Part shown: one piece after another, positions 8,954 through 17,851 of the stretch
Layout: every line of letters starts with the position of its first letter
How positions within the stretch are numbered: position 1 is the stretch's first letter
Origin: Bacteroidota bacterium
GTDB lineage: Bacteria > Bacteroidota > Bacteroidia > UKL13-3
Assembly: GCA_030680835.1 (NCBI GenBank)
Contig: JAUXUD010000047.1
Coordinates: forward strand, 1-64,000
Length of the DNA: 64,000 nucleotides
Direction of reading: 5' to 3'
Translations under genes and position numbers: made by a program
The notes under the pieces: generated by a model
What the model was told of the DNA's origin: nothing
The model's input: only the letters and a program-made list of their open reading frames with translations
The model's database searches: none

Positions 8954-9790
8954 TTAATATTCCCAGAGATCATGTTCTTTTTCAAACAACTCATTCTTAA
9001 TTCTTTCACCCTCTAATAGTGCAGCAACTCCATTATCTTTATATTCGGCATACTGCTTAATATACATATCCTGCTGGTTGGCTTCTTTGGTAATATAACT
9101 CGCAAAGAAACGCTGTTCAAACCAGTCATCGTAGGTTAAACGGGCAGCATCATTTTGCCGGTTAAACACCTCATAATTGATCAGGTAATGCCGCAAATCG
9201 GCAGCATCATTGGAATGGTATTTCAATACACATAAATCCTGTTCACCCAAATCAACACCACCCAAACGTACTGCATAAAGGGGTGCAATCGATATAATTC
9301 TTACAAAAAACTGCGAATGTTTTTTGTCAAACAACCAATCTTCCACCAACCTGAATTTTGAGATGCGCAAATCAGGAATCATCGGGTTGATAATGGTATC
9401 GGTTCTGGTAAAGGTAGGATCATTGGGATCAATCGGAACATCAATATATTCGGTATCTGTACCCAGAGTTAAGAAGTACTCAATCGACATTTGAGTGGTA
9501 AGTGAATCATTATAATAAGGTATGAGTTTTCCATCCCTCACGGCGTTGTATAAAATAATGCTCAAAGGATTTTTGGGCCATGCCATGGGCTGATTTTGTT
9601 TTTCACGTGTATCAATAACGCGAACCACACGTTTGGCAAACATTACATCGGCCTCACGCAAATAGGGCCATGGAACTACTTTACGTTCTGTAACTGCCTG
9701 ACGATTGTAAATAAAATCATCATACACGCCCTGAGCCATTGAACTCAATGAAAGCAGAACAAAAACTAAAACACCTAATGATTTTTTCAT
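8954..9790 (-). CDS. gldN: GldN, T9SS periplasmic ring component
   Basis: GldN (278 residues) is a periplasmic protein that forms, with the lipoprotein GldK, the large ring under the outer membrane in the type IX secretion system. A signal peptide ends near SSMAQ (residues 1-20). The mature N-terminus carries the family pattern of a short tyrosine-rich region followed by READVMFAKRVVRVID. Length matches the family. It is the last gene of the gldK-gldL-gldM-gldN operon, starting 24 bases after gldM, with a terminator downstream. Confidence 0.92.
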   Translation of the reverse strand: MKKSLGVLVFVLLSLSSMAQGVYDDFIYNRQAVTERKVVPWPYLREADVMFAKRVVRVIDTREKQNQPMAWPKNPLSIILYNAVRDGKLIPYYNDSLTTQMSIEYFLTLGTDTEYIDVPIDPNDPTFTRTDTIINPMIPDLRISKFRLVEDWLFDKKHSQFFVRIISIAPLYAVRLGGVDLGEQDLCVLKYHSNDAADLRHYLINYEVFNRQNDAARLTYDDWFEQRFFASYITKEANQQDMYIKQYAEYKDNGVAALLEGERIKNELFEKEHDLWEY

Positions 9791-9814
9791 CTTATTATAA
9801 AATTCAAATACGAA

Positions 9815-11374
9815 TTAAGGTCTAACTTCTAATGATAACGATGCGGGTAATGGTACCAGGCCGGCAGGACCAACTGCTTTAATATTCATCAAAATAAAAC
9901 GGTCGCCGGGACGGGCATTATTCATGAAACTTTTTGCCCTTGAAGTAATCGCGGTTCCGGTTCCATTTTCAACAGTTGCCTGTCCGTTTTTAGGCTGATA
10001 AACCAAAGACCAGCTTTGTGGTTTAAAATCTACTCCTTCAAATGCAAAATCCTTTAATGGGGTGAGTACAAAATTGGCAGATTTTAACATACCCAGAGAT
10101 ACCGAACCGCTTGATTCGATCGGACCTAACATAGGTGTTGGCTTTGGAATCTGGCGAATTCTGTATTCTGCAAAACCCATTACCCTGCCTTTTACTGTCG
10201 CGGTAATTGTTACTTTTCTTATTGCCGGATTTTGCTGAACTGTTAACAGGTAAGTTCCGTTATTTTTATCTGCTCTTAAATTACCACCTGCCGAGCAGGA
10301 AACGGTAACTTCTCGGGCTGAAACGCCAGGTACTGAAACCGAGATGGGATTATCCAAACCAATATAAACAATATTCATTTTGGTTGCTGAAATAACCGCC
10401 AATGGAGCCAGGGCAAAGAAACTGCCTTCTTTTTCATATCTCATTGCTTTACCGCTTGAATTAACCGTTGTAATTACAGCTTTAAATTTGTTTTCACCTT
10501 CACGGGTAACGGTAGTTGAGTATTTACCAATTCCTTTTTCTGAAACCAGTTTATTTCCGTTCACAGTAATATCTGCCTCAGATCTTGAGCTGGATGCTGC
10601 AAGAAAAATGTCAGCTTCATATTTATTACCTAAAGTAATGTTGGTTCCATTAATAGGGATAATCTGGGCTTCAAAATCTGTCACAATCTGTACATCATCT
10701 GTTAAAGTACCTTTTAAAATATCCAAAACCTGAGATTCAGTATTTTTAATATCATTCTGGGTTTTCGACATCAGTGCGATTACCGCGGCTAAAGGAGTAC
10801 GTTCAAATAATTGCGACTCCCATGTTTGCGTAGAATTTTTAGGATCATCGGCATATAAATCACTTTTTACAAATGCTCTTTTTTCCGGAGGGCACAGCGC
10901 AAGAAGCTTGGTACGAATCTCATTGATTTTCGCTTTTACTTTAGCACCTTCGCCTTTATTGATCATAAAGTTTGCGTGTAATTCTATATTATTAGGTTGA
11001 GCAACTTCTTCATTTGGGTCCCCTTCAGGAAACTCGTCAGTTTGCTTACGGCCACCTGCATTTGTTATGAGGGTTGCCTTTAATTCTGCAAAATACTTTA
11101 AACCTTCGTCGGCAATTTTCTTAACTTCCAGTGATTTATTATACGCTTCTGTACCTTTGGTATCATCCTTTAAATCGTTATGAAATTTGGCGATACTTTT
11201 CATGGTATTGGCATTTTTCTCATCAATATTTCTTCCTGCACTGTCCATGCTCACTTCCACCATGTGGAAAGACTTCAAAACTTCAGCAGATACATTTAAC
11301 GCTAACAATGCAGTCAGCACCAAATACATCATGTTGATCATTTTTTGCCTTACAGTTAATTTTCCTCCAGACAT
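9815..11374 (-). CDS. gldM: GldM, T9SS/gliding motor rotor protein
   Basis: GldM (519 residues) is the periplasm-spanning partner of GldL. One N-terminal transmembrane helix (about residues 12-32) is followed by a long periplasmic part that in known structures forms four domains and a dimeric shaft reaching the GldKN ring. Arg9 in RQKMINMMYL is the residue known to pair with the GldL glutamate. It lies 36 bases after gldL and 24 bases before gldN in the operon, so this copy, not the one at 7055, is the canonical gldM by position. Confidence 0.95.
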   Translation of the reverse strand: MSGGKLTVRQKMINMMYLVLTALLALNVSAEVLKSFHMVEVSMDSAGRNIDEKNANTMKSIAKFHNDLKDDTKGTEAYNKSLEVKKIADEGLKYFAELKATLITNAGGRKQTDEFPEGDPNEEVAQPNNIELHANFMINKGEGAKVKAKINEIRTKLLALCPPEKRAFVKSDLYADDPKNSTQTWESQLFERTPLAAVIALMSKTQNDIKNTESQVLDILKGTLTDDVQIVTDFEAQIIPINGTNITLGNKYEADIFLAASSSRSEADITVNGNKLVSEKGIGKYSTTVTREGENKFKAVITTVNSSGKAMRYEKEGSFFALAPLAVISATKMNIVYIGLDNPISVSVPGVSAREVTVSCSAGGNLRADKNNGTYLLTVQQNPAIRKVTITATVKGRVMGFAEYRIRQIPKPTPMLGPIESSGSVSLGMLKSANFVLTPLKDFAFEGVDFKPQSWSLVYQPKNGQATVENGTGTAITSRAKSFMNNARPGDRFILMNIKAVGPAGLVPLPASLSLEVRP

Positions 11375-11410
11375 TTTATCTTAATTAGTAAATTATGATT
11401 TTTTTAAAAT

Positions 11411-12202
11411 TTAGTTACCGCGAACATTCATGGCTGCAAGCATATTGCCATATACATTATTTAATGATGTAAGATTTTTGGATAATTTATCCATTTCTCC
11501 TCTGAATACTTCCGCATTGGTATTGCTATCCTGTAAAGTAGTAACCACTTTAGACAAACCACCCACAAACTCATTGATTGATTTCAAATGGTTATTTGAC
11601 TCCGAAATTTCCAATTCATAAATCGAATTTAAAGACGATAAATTCTTGGTCATTTTTTCAATTTGCTGACCGTATTCGCGTGAACCTTCAGATGCACTCA
11701 CCAATCCATCCATGGCATTGGTTGCTTTCGAATAAGTGGTGTTCAGGCCGGTTAAAGATTCGGCAGCCTGCTGCACATTTTTAGTATAGGCATCAGTAGC
11801 AACAACGGCACTTGAAAGATCTTTCATGTTGCTTACATTATCGCTTAAAGTGCGCATTCCGTTACCCAGGCTGCTGATTAAATCCGGACCAATTCTGGCT
11901 TCTTCCATCATTTTATCCAACTGTTGGGTAATAGTGCCCTTATTTCCTTTTTTCTCTTTTGACTCCAAACCTGCCAATTCAGGATAAACAAGCGTCCAAT
12001 CGGGCTCCTGATGTGGTGGTTCAAACGCTGAAAGGAAGAAAATAGCTGCTTCTGTCATCAGACCAAGCATCAGCATAATGTCCGCACCTTTCCAGTGTAG
12101 AATTTTAAAAAGTGCACCAATAATTACAACAGACGCTCCAATTCCATAAGCCTTTGCCATGAAAGACTTAAACCCTTTGCTTTCTAAAAAACTGTTTTTC
12201 AT
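11411..12202 (-). CDS. gldL: GldL, T9SS/gliding motor stator protein
   Basis: GldL (263 residues) forms the inner-membrane pentamer that couples proton flow to rotation of GldM. Two transmembrane helices lie at about residues 18-36 and 41-60. The family signature ILHW ends helix 1. Helix 2 carries Glu51 (in MTEAAIFF), equivalent to the essential membrane glutamate, and a second acidic residue, Glu61, at its end. The cytoplasmic part (about 70-263) is largely helical and predicted coiled-coil, with repeats of SLN. It is the second gene of the gldKLMN operon, 46 bases after gldK. Confidence 0.95.
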   Translation of the reverse strand: MKNSFLESKGFKSFMAKAYGIGASVVIIGALFKILHWKGADIMLMLGLMTEAAIFFLSAFEPPHQEPDWTLVYPELAGLESKEKKGNKGTITQQLDKMMEEARIGPDLISSLGNGMRTLSDNVSNMKDLSSAVVATDAYTKNVQQAAESLTGLNTTYSKATNAMDGLVSASEGSREYGQQIEKMTKNLSSLNSIYELEISESNNHLKSINEFVGGLSKVVTTLQDSNTNAEVFRGEMDKLSKNLTSLNNVYGNMLAAMNVRGN

Positions 12203-12248
12203 TTGTTTAATTGTTAATTTTTTTTTGGTTGATGATTTATTTTAATTT

Positions 12249-13541
12249 TTATTTTTTGTCTCTGTTAGAGCGGCCTACATAACTTTGAACACAACGGAAT
12301 CCAACATATGAGTTTGCACTGTCCTGGTATTCGTAAGCGCGTGCACCATTTGAAATATAATGTGCAATATCTTTCCAGGAACCGCCGCGAATTACTTTAC
12401 GCTTTAAGGTTTCAGAATCTTCTTTTTGGGCGTCATATTGATAATCCGAGTTTAAATCATGTGAAAACAAATGTCCAGATTCTGCAAAAGCAGATATCGT
12501 CCACTCTGCCAAATTTCCACTCATATCATATAAACCATAATCATTCGGGAAATAAGAAGCCACGCGAATTGGATAAACGCCACCATCAGCACCGTAATCA
12601 CCTCTGCCGGGTTTGAAATTTGCCAATGAGCAGCCTTTTGCATTGCGTACATACGGACCACCCCATGGATACATGGCCTGATCTCTTCCACCTCGTGCAG
12701 CATATTCCCACTCATATTCTGTAGGTAAACGGAAAGCAGTTACACCATTTTGTTCCGTTTCAGCATAATATGAGTTCAAATGGAAAGTTCGCCAATGGCA
12801 AAATGCACGTGCCTGTAACCAGCTTACGCCCATCACCGGATACTCATCATATTTTGGATGCCAGTAGTACATGGTTGCAATCGGCTCATTATATGCATAG
12901 GTAAAATCACGCATAAATACTAAAGTATCCGGATAAATTTCAACAACCTGTTCGTGCTTGAATTTGGCCTTTGAAGTTTTATAGGCATCCTGTTTGTGAA
13001 GTTGAGCGGCTGCGCGTAAATCAATATAATCGTATTTATATTTTAACTTTCTTACGTCAATTTGTTTGGTACGGTAATAAATTTCATCATTTTGATAGAA
13101 CATATCATTGATATCGCCTGCCTTTAAATCTTCAGGTTCTAATTTTAATTTATAATTAATGGCATGCTCTCCGGTTTCTTCCTCAGTAATTGGGTCAATT
13201 AATGGAATCCAGTATTTGTCACCCAGTTTTTCACGGATAATGGAATCGAATACGTTGTCAACAAACTGGCGATACTCGTTATTGGTAATCTCAGTTTCGT
13301 CCATGTAAAACGCCGTAATTGTGATTTGTTTGTTAGGTGCGATCATAGAGTTGGGAATATCCTGCTCATTTTGTCCAACATGAATCGTACCTGACGGAAT
13401 GTATACTGTACCATAAGGCATGGGATGAAACCACGCACTTCTGCCACCTACACCCACTAATTCTCCCCTATTGTTGCTCAGTGTGCAACCAGCAAATGTA
13501 GCCGCCAGAGAGAAGAAGATTAACCATCTAAATTGCTTCAT
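12249..13541 (-). CDS. gldK: GldK, T9SS outer-membrane lipoprotein
   Basis: GldK (430 residues) is the lipoprotein of the periplasmic GldKN ring. The N-terminus is a lipoprotein signal with lipobox FAGC (Cys19). The body is a formylglycine-generating-enzyme-like (sulfatase-modifying factor) fold, with recognisable blocks FYMDETEITNNEYRQF, the RLPTEYEWEYAARGG block and SGNLAEWT. The related GldJ shares this fold; assignment to GldK rests on its place as first gene of the gldKLMN operon. A consensus promoter lies just upstream (13573-13603). Confidence 0.93.
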   Translation of the reverse strand: MKQFRWLIFFSLAATFAGCTLSNNRGELVGVGGRSAWFHPMPYGTVYIPSGTIHVGQNEQDIPNSMIAPNKQITITAFYMDETEITNNEYRQFVDNVFDSIIREKLGDKYWIPLIDPITEEETGEHAINYKLKLEPEDLKAGDINDMFYQNDEIYYRTKQIDVRKLKYKYDYIDLRAAAQLHKQDAYKTSKAKFKHEQVVEIYPDTLVFMRDFTYAYNEPIATMYYWHPKYDEYPVMGVSWLQARAFCHWRTFHLNSYYAETEQNGVTAFRLPTEYEWEYAARGGRDQAMYPWGGPYVRNAKGCSLANFKPGRGDYGADGGVYPIRVASYFPNDYGLYDMSGNLAEWTISAFAESGHLFSHDLNSDYQYDAQKEDSETLKRKVIRGGSWKDIAHYISNGARAYEYQDSANSYVGFRCVQSYVGRSNRDKK

Positions 13542-13572
13542 TGTTCCTAAAAAATTAAATTACTGTAATTGG

Positions 13573-13603
13573 CAAATTTATAAAAACTGTATTAAAAACC
13601 AAA
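13573..13603 (-). promoter_or_regulatory. Promoter of the gldKLMN operon
   Basis: On the - strand, TTTG (13600-13603), a 19-base spacer and TAAATTTG (13573-13580) match the Bacteroidota consensus without mismatch. gldK starts 31 bases downstream. This separates gldKLMN transcription from the upstream PorP/SprF-like genes on the same strand. Confidence 0.75.
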
Positions 13604-13643
13604 TTTTACTTTTTGTTAAGAAAACGTTAAGTTTTTCATTTTA

Positions 13644-14696
13644 TTACATAAACCTTGGTGTGTATATGGGTCTGATATAGCGTGGGCGGGGTGGAATCTT
13701 GATTCCAAAGCAATATCTGATCATTATTTCATGCGAGCCGGAGCTGTATTTTAAAATTTTGGAAGTGGTTAAATCATAGCTGTAACCTACGTTTAAACCA
13801 AATGGAAATTCATAACCCGCCAGAACTACTACGGCGTCCATAGGCCTCCAGGTTAGCCCTCCCCGGATGTTTTGGTTCCAGAGTAAAAAGCAGTTCAGAT
13901 CGGCCTGAATTTTAGCAGGGTCTTTTTTTATGAGAATATTCGGTTGCAAACGCATGGAGGGAATGGGTAGCTGATACTCTGCACCCGTCACTATATAAAA
14001 GTGCATTTTATTATCGATGGTAATAGAACCGGTTGGTTCAAACCACTCATAAGTAATTTTGCTTTGGTTAATATGCGTAACGGAAGCCCCCACATAAAAA
14101 TTCTCGAACAATCGACCCAGGCTGGGTAAAGTATAATATAAGCCAAAATCAATATCGTTTCCGGTACCCTGTACATTCCCTTTGGGTACTCTGGGATCCG
14201 CCTTGTCTAAGGCATTCAATTTACTTCCATCCAATCCTTTTTGCATCAATCCAAATGCTACCCCAATGCCCAGTACACTCTGATTGCTAAATGGCTGTCT
14301 GAAAGCCAATGAAAACTTAGGCATTACCGTTGTTTCAAATCCCAACTGATCTTTTGAAAAAGTTAAACCCACACCTATTCTGGACATAAATTTTTCCACA
14401 TTTGGCGAAAGGGCTGCATTTATTGAACCTACCAAATCAACCGGTGCATCACCCTGGTATAAATCTTTGTACAAAATCGGATCCTGCTGGGTATTTTTGC
14501 TGCTAAATCCCATCCACTGGGTGCGATGAAGCAGGGTAACACAAATTTTACCATCTGTAGCCCCGGCATAACCCGGATTAAAGGTAAGTTTGTTAAACAT
14601 AAACTGACTATAGTGTGGATCCTGCTGAGCCCATATTTTACTACCAACCAGAGAAAGTACGAAGAAGACAATAACCTGAGTAAAATTTCTATTCAT
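13644..14696 (-). CDS. PorP/SprF family T9SS membrane protein (copy 1)
   Basis: This 350-residue outer-membrane protein has a signal peptide ending near IWAQ, then the family hallmark at the mature N-terminus, QDPHYSQFMFNKL followed by NPGYAGA. PorP/SprF proteins are beta-barrels that work with the T9SS motor and periplasmic ring (PorP) or help secrete and anchor specific cargo (SprF). Genomes usually hold many paralogues. Its position immediately upstream of gldK, as porP is upstream of porK in Porphyromonas, favours the core PorP role for this copy, but sequence alone cannot settle it. Confidence 0.88.
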   Translation of the reverse strand: MNRNFTQVIVFFVLSLVGSKIWAQQDPHYSQFMFNKLTFNPGYAGATDGKICVTLLHRTQWMGFSSKNTQQDPILYKDLYQGDAPVDLVGSINAALSPNVEKFMSRIGVGLTFSKDQLGFETTVMPKFSLAFRQPFSNQSVLGIGVAFGLMQKGLDGSKLNALDKADPRVPKGNVQGTGNDIDFGLYYTLPSLGRLFENFYVGASVTHINQSKITYEWFEPTGSITIDNKMHFYIVTGAEYQLPIPSMRLQPNILIKKDPAKIQADLNCFLLWNQNIRGGLTWRPMDAVVVLAGYEFPFGLNVGYSYDLTTSKILKYSSGSHEIMIRYCFGIKIPPRPRYIRPIYTPRFM

Positions 14697-14843
14697 TTCT
14701 TATTCTTTAATACTATATTAACACAATTCAACTATACGAATATATAAAATAAAAAAGAAAAAACATAATTGTTGAAAATTAATGAAAAATTATGACTTAT
14801 TGGACAGTGTTACGATACTGTAGCCCAAATGTCAATTTACATA

Positions 14844-15833
14844 TCAAAAGCTCAAACAATACCTTAAAACAATTTCTTGTGAACCCGAATTATATTTCAC
14901 GGTTTTTGAGATTACAAAGTCATAACTATATCCCATATAGAAACTGCTCCGGCCAAACTTTGGAAACTGGTAACCGCCCATCACCACAATAGCTTCCATC
15001 GGTCTCCAGGATAAACCGCCTCTGATACGCTCTTTCCAGATAAGAGAACAATTCAGGTCTGAACGAAATTTATACGGAGATGTTATCATGAGGATATTTG
15101 GCTGTAATTTCAGGGAAGAAACCGGCAGTTGAAATTCGGCACCCATTGTTAAATAAAAGTGCTTTTTATTTTCAATTATAGTTCTGCCATACAATGCACC
15201 CGGCAATTCGTATGTGATTTTGCTTTCATTAAAATGCGTCACCGAAATGCCTGCATTAAAACGGGTAAAGCGCTTTGTTAAATCCCTTTTTGAATAAAAA
15301 AGTCCAAGATCAATATCCAGCGCTTCTCCGTTAACTTCAGCAGGGTATTGCAAGCCTGTACCCATTAAATTTATTTTTGTGGCATCCAAAGATTTTTGAA
15401 TCATACCTATTCCAATTCCAAAAGCAAGGGTATTCTTGTTGCCAAATGGATGCATATAAGACACGGCCAGTTTTGCTTGAGTAGTTGTTTCAAAACCTAT
15501 CTCATTTTTAAAAAAACTAAAACCTGTCCCTATACGCGAAAGAAATTTTGTGCTATCCTTACCCAGAGCTGTATTTATAAAGAGTGCAAGGTTGCTGGGT
15601 GGGACTCCTATATATCGGCCATACAAGCTGTCAAACAACTTGTTTCCAAAGCCAAAGGATTGTTTGTGATTCATTAAAGTTGCGCAAATTTTGCCATCGG
15701 TGGCACCTGCAGTACCCGGGTTAAAAGTGAGCTTATTAAACATAAACTGGCTATATGTTGGATCCCCTTGTGCATAAATTTTACATACTGCCAGAATGGA
15801 AAACATAACCACCAAATTTTTTGTAAAATTCAC
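14844..15833 (-). CDS. PorP/SprF family T9SS membrane protein (copy 2)
   Basis: This is a second, diverged PorP/SprF-type outer-membrane protein of 329 residues. It has the same opening (QGDPTYSQFMFNKLTFNPG) after a signal peptide ending IYAQ, and the same closing strand pattern as copy 1. No ATG exists near the start. A frame reaching 15884 would need TTG and gives a poor signal peptide. The GTG at 15833 gives VNFTKNLVVMFSILAV, which aligns with the copy 1 start, so it is preferred. The two copies look like an old tandem duplication. Confidence 0.85.
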   Translation of the reverse strand: MNFTKNLVVMFSILAVCKIYAQGDPTYSQFMFNKLTFNPGTAGATDGKICATLMNHKQSFGFGNKLFDSLYGRYIGVPPSNLALFINTALGKDSTKFLSRIGTGFSFFKNEIGFETTTQAKLAVSYMHPFGNKNTLAFGIGIGMIQKSLDATKINLMGTGLQYPAEVNGEALDIDLGLFYSKRDLTKRFTRFNAGISVTHFNESKITYELPGALYGRTIIENKKHFYLTMGAEFQLPVSSLKLQPNILMITSPYKFRSDLNCSLIWKERIRGGLSWRPMEAIVVMGGYQFPKFGRSSFYMGYSYDFVISKTVKYNSGSQEIVLRYCLSF

Positions 15834-15957
15834 TTTTTTTTTTGCCAAAGTAAACCGAGGCAAGCTAATCAGCAATAGGATCAAATCAAAATAAATAAAA
15901 TATTATTTATAATTTTAAGTAATAATATAATAATAAAGGAATGAAATGTTTAATATA

Positions 15958-16716
15958 TCAAACTGCTTTGTGCCAGGCATCGATAAACTTATCAATAGAC
16001 ATAACCATGGAGGGAGAAATTGGGGTGGGCGCCTGAATATTTACTGTAAGCGAGGCATCAACAATTGCCTTCACGGTAGTGGCACCAAAACCGGCAATGA
16101 GTGTATTGTTTTGCTTAAAATTCGGGAAATTTTCGTACAGTGAACGGATATCGGCCGGACTAAAAAATACAATAATATCGTAATTAACATGGGTTAAATC
16201 GGATAAGTCGGCAGATTTGATACGGTAAAAGAACGCTTCTTTAAAAGAAAGTTTCGCTTTTTTCATAAACTTTTCGATATCCAGTTTACGCCAGTCGCTG
16301 CATGGGAACAGGTATTTTTCGGTAGGGTGATTTTTAAACAGTGGGAACAATTCTGTTTCGGTGCCTTTGCCAATAAATACTTTTCTTTTCCTTACCTGTA
16401 TATACTTGGCCAGATAGTTTGCAATACTTTCATTAACGCAAAAATATTTCAGCTCAACCGGAATGTCAATTTTTAACTCCGTGCAAATCCTGAAGAAATT
16501 GTCAACCGAATTTCTTGAGTTTAATATCATGGCTGTATGGTCCAGGATATTTACCTTTTGTTGACGGAACTCTTTCCCTGAAATAGGTTCAACCTGAATA
16601 AACGGACGAAAATCCATTTTTAGTTTGTACTTTTTTTCAAGGTCAAACCAGGGAGATTTTTCACTTTCCGGGCGGGGTTGAGATATAAGGATACTCTTAA
16701 TTTTTGTGTTTTTCAA
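15958..16716 (-). CDS. hemD: Uroporphyrinogen-III synthase family protein
   Basis: This 252-residue cytosolic protein is a HemD-family uroporphyrinogen-III synthase, the enzyme that closes hydroxymethylbilane with inversion of ring D in tetrapyrrole synthesis. The Bacteroidota-type N-terminus (ILISQPRPESEKSPWFDL) and the block EFRQQKVNILDHTAMI are clear, as is the late IVFFSPADIRSL region. The start codon is TTG, one base after the DUF4271 stop. The next ATG, at residue 33, would remove the conserved N-terminus. It ends the leftward Omp85-like/DUF4271/hemD operon. HemD is poorly conserved, so enzymatic activity is inferred from family. Confidence 0.8.
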   Translation of the reverse strand: MKNTKIKSILISQPRPESEKSPWFDLEKKYKLKMDFRPFIQVEPISGKEFRQQKVNILDHTAMILNSRNSVDNFFRICTELKIDIPVELKYFCVNESIANYLAKYIQVRKRKVFIGKGTETELFPLFKNHPTEKYLFPCSDWRKLDIEKFMKKAKLSFKEAFFYRIKSADLSDLTHVNYDIIVFFSPADIRSLYENFPNFKQNNTLIAGFGATTVKAIVDASLTVNIQAPTPISPSMVMSIDKFIDAWHKAV

Positions 16717-16717
16717 C

Positions 16718-17851
16718 TTACCAGCTATTTAAAAATAACTTAAAAACGATTAACCAAGGGAATATTTCAAAGGCGCAAAGATATAAAAATAAGTAAATAA
16801 TAGGATACCCCGATACTTTTGGAGCCATCAGAATATTTTTAATAAGACGGTAAATAATGGCAGCCAGTATGGTTAGAAAAGAGATTCCGGTTATGGTTAC
16901 CAAGCTGTTAGAATCTGGTCCATAGATGTAAATTAGGGTTAAAAAAACCAGAACAATCCCCAAAAAATTGTTTATAAAAACTGCATTGAGCAATGTTAAA
17001 ATCGCCATACCCCTCATTTTAAAAATTCCGCTTATCATCAGGTTTAAGAAAACTTTAAGGATATAAATCAGAATCAAACCCAGAATGATCCAAAAGAATA
17101 ATTTAAAATAATTATCGGTTTCATAACTTTTTGTTTTTTCGATAACACTTACCAGAAACAGCGAAATTGAAACCAGAAAGGCAATGAATAAACTGATGGA
17201 AGTGAGCAGGTAATTGGAACCTTTTTCGTTAAAATTTTTAACCACCGATGTTAAGTCAAAAGCAGAACCCAACACTTCATCAAAACGTTTTATATTCACC
17301 AGCCGGATAATGCCAATATAAAAAATCAGCAAAATCAATACAAAAAATTTCCAGTTCTGACTCTTAACCGGTCGCATTTTTATTGCTTTTAAGCGGGGAA
17401 AATCCCTGGCAAGTTTTTCCTCTTCAATGGCTACCCTGATCCCTTTAATATTTTCATTTAAAAAAAAGATTTTTCTGAGCAACTGTATGCCCGACAAAGT
17501 GTCTAAAATATTGGGTGCATGTGGCAATGAATGCATTTGGGTATATGCCGAATCACTCACCCAACCTGCGGTATCTTTCAATAGTGTTACGGTATCATTA
17601 TTATATACCGGTGCTATTTTCTTTTTAGCAATTGTATCCTTTTTATGATATGATACGATTTTCTTATTACCTGTTGTGTCATTTTTATGAACCGGTTTTA
17701 TTCTCTTTTTTACTATGGGTATATTTTGATGAACCGATGTGTCATTCCGGTTAATAATTGAATCATTCTGCTGATAAGGCACAGATAAATTTACAGCAGG
17801 TAAATTACCATATACACAAAATAATCCTAAAAAGATGTAAATCAGCTTCAA
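16718..17851 (-). CDS. DUF4271 membrane protein
   Basis: This 377-residue protein of unknown function belongs to the Bacteroidota-specific DUF4271 family, commonly found beside hemD. A signal peptide (residues 1-19) is followed by a basic/asparagine-aspartate linker. In it, three degenerate units of about 13 residues (pattern KKxxxxxHKNDT) run over roughly residues 45-88. A helical region comes next, then six or so transmembrane segments from about residue 170 to the end. Translation starts at TTG directly after the stop codon of the outer-membrane protein gene (TAATTG), suggesting translational coupling. The topology puts the repeat linker in the periplasm. Confidence 0.75.
   Translation of the reverse strand: MKLIYIFLGLFCVYGNLPAVNLSVPYQQNDSIINRNDTSVHQNIPIVKKRIKPVHKNDTTGNKKIVSYHKKDTIAKKKIAPVYNNDTVTLLKDTAGWVSDSAYTQMHSLPHAPNILDTLSGIQLLRKIFFLNENIKGIRVAIEEEKLARDFPRLKAIKMRPVKSQNWKFFVLILLIFYIGIIRLVNIKRFDEVLGSAFDLTSVVKNFNEKGSNYLLTSISLFIAFLVSISLFLVSVIEKTKSYETDNYFKLFFWIILGLILIYILKVFLNLMISGIFKMRGMAILTLLNAVFINNFLGIVLVFLTLIYIYGPDSNSLVTITGISFLTILAAIIYRLIKNILMAPKVSGYPIIYLFLYLCAFEIFPWLIVFKLFLNSW

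Noticed and set aside
12249-13541. GldJ as an alternative name for the FGE-like lipoprotein
   Set aside because: GldJ and GldK share the fold, but being first in a gldK-gldL-gldM-gldN operon supports GldK.
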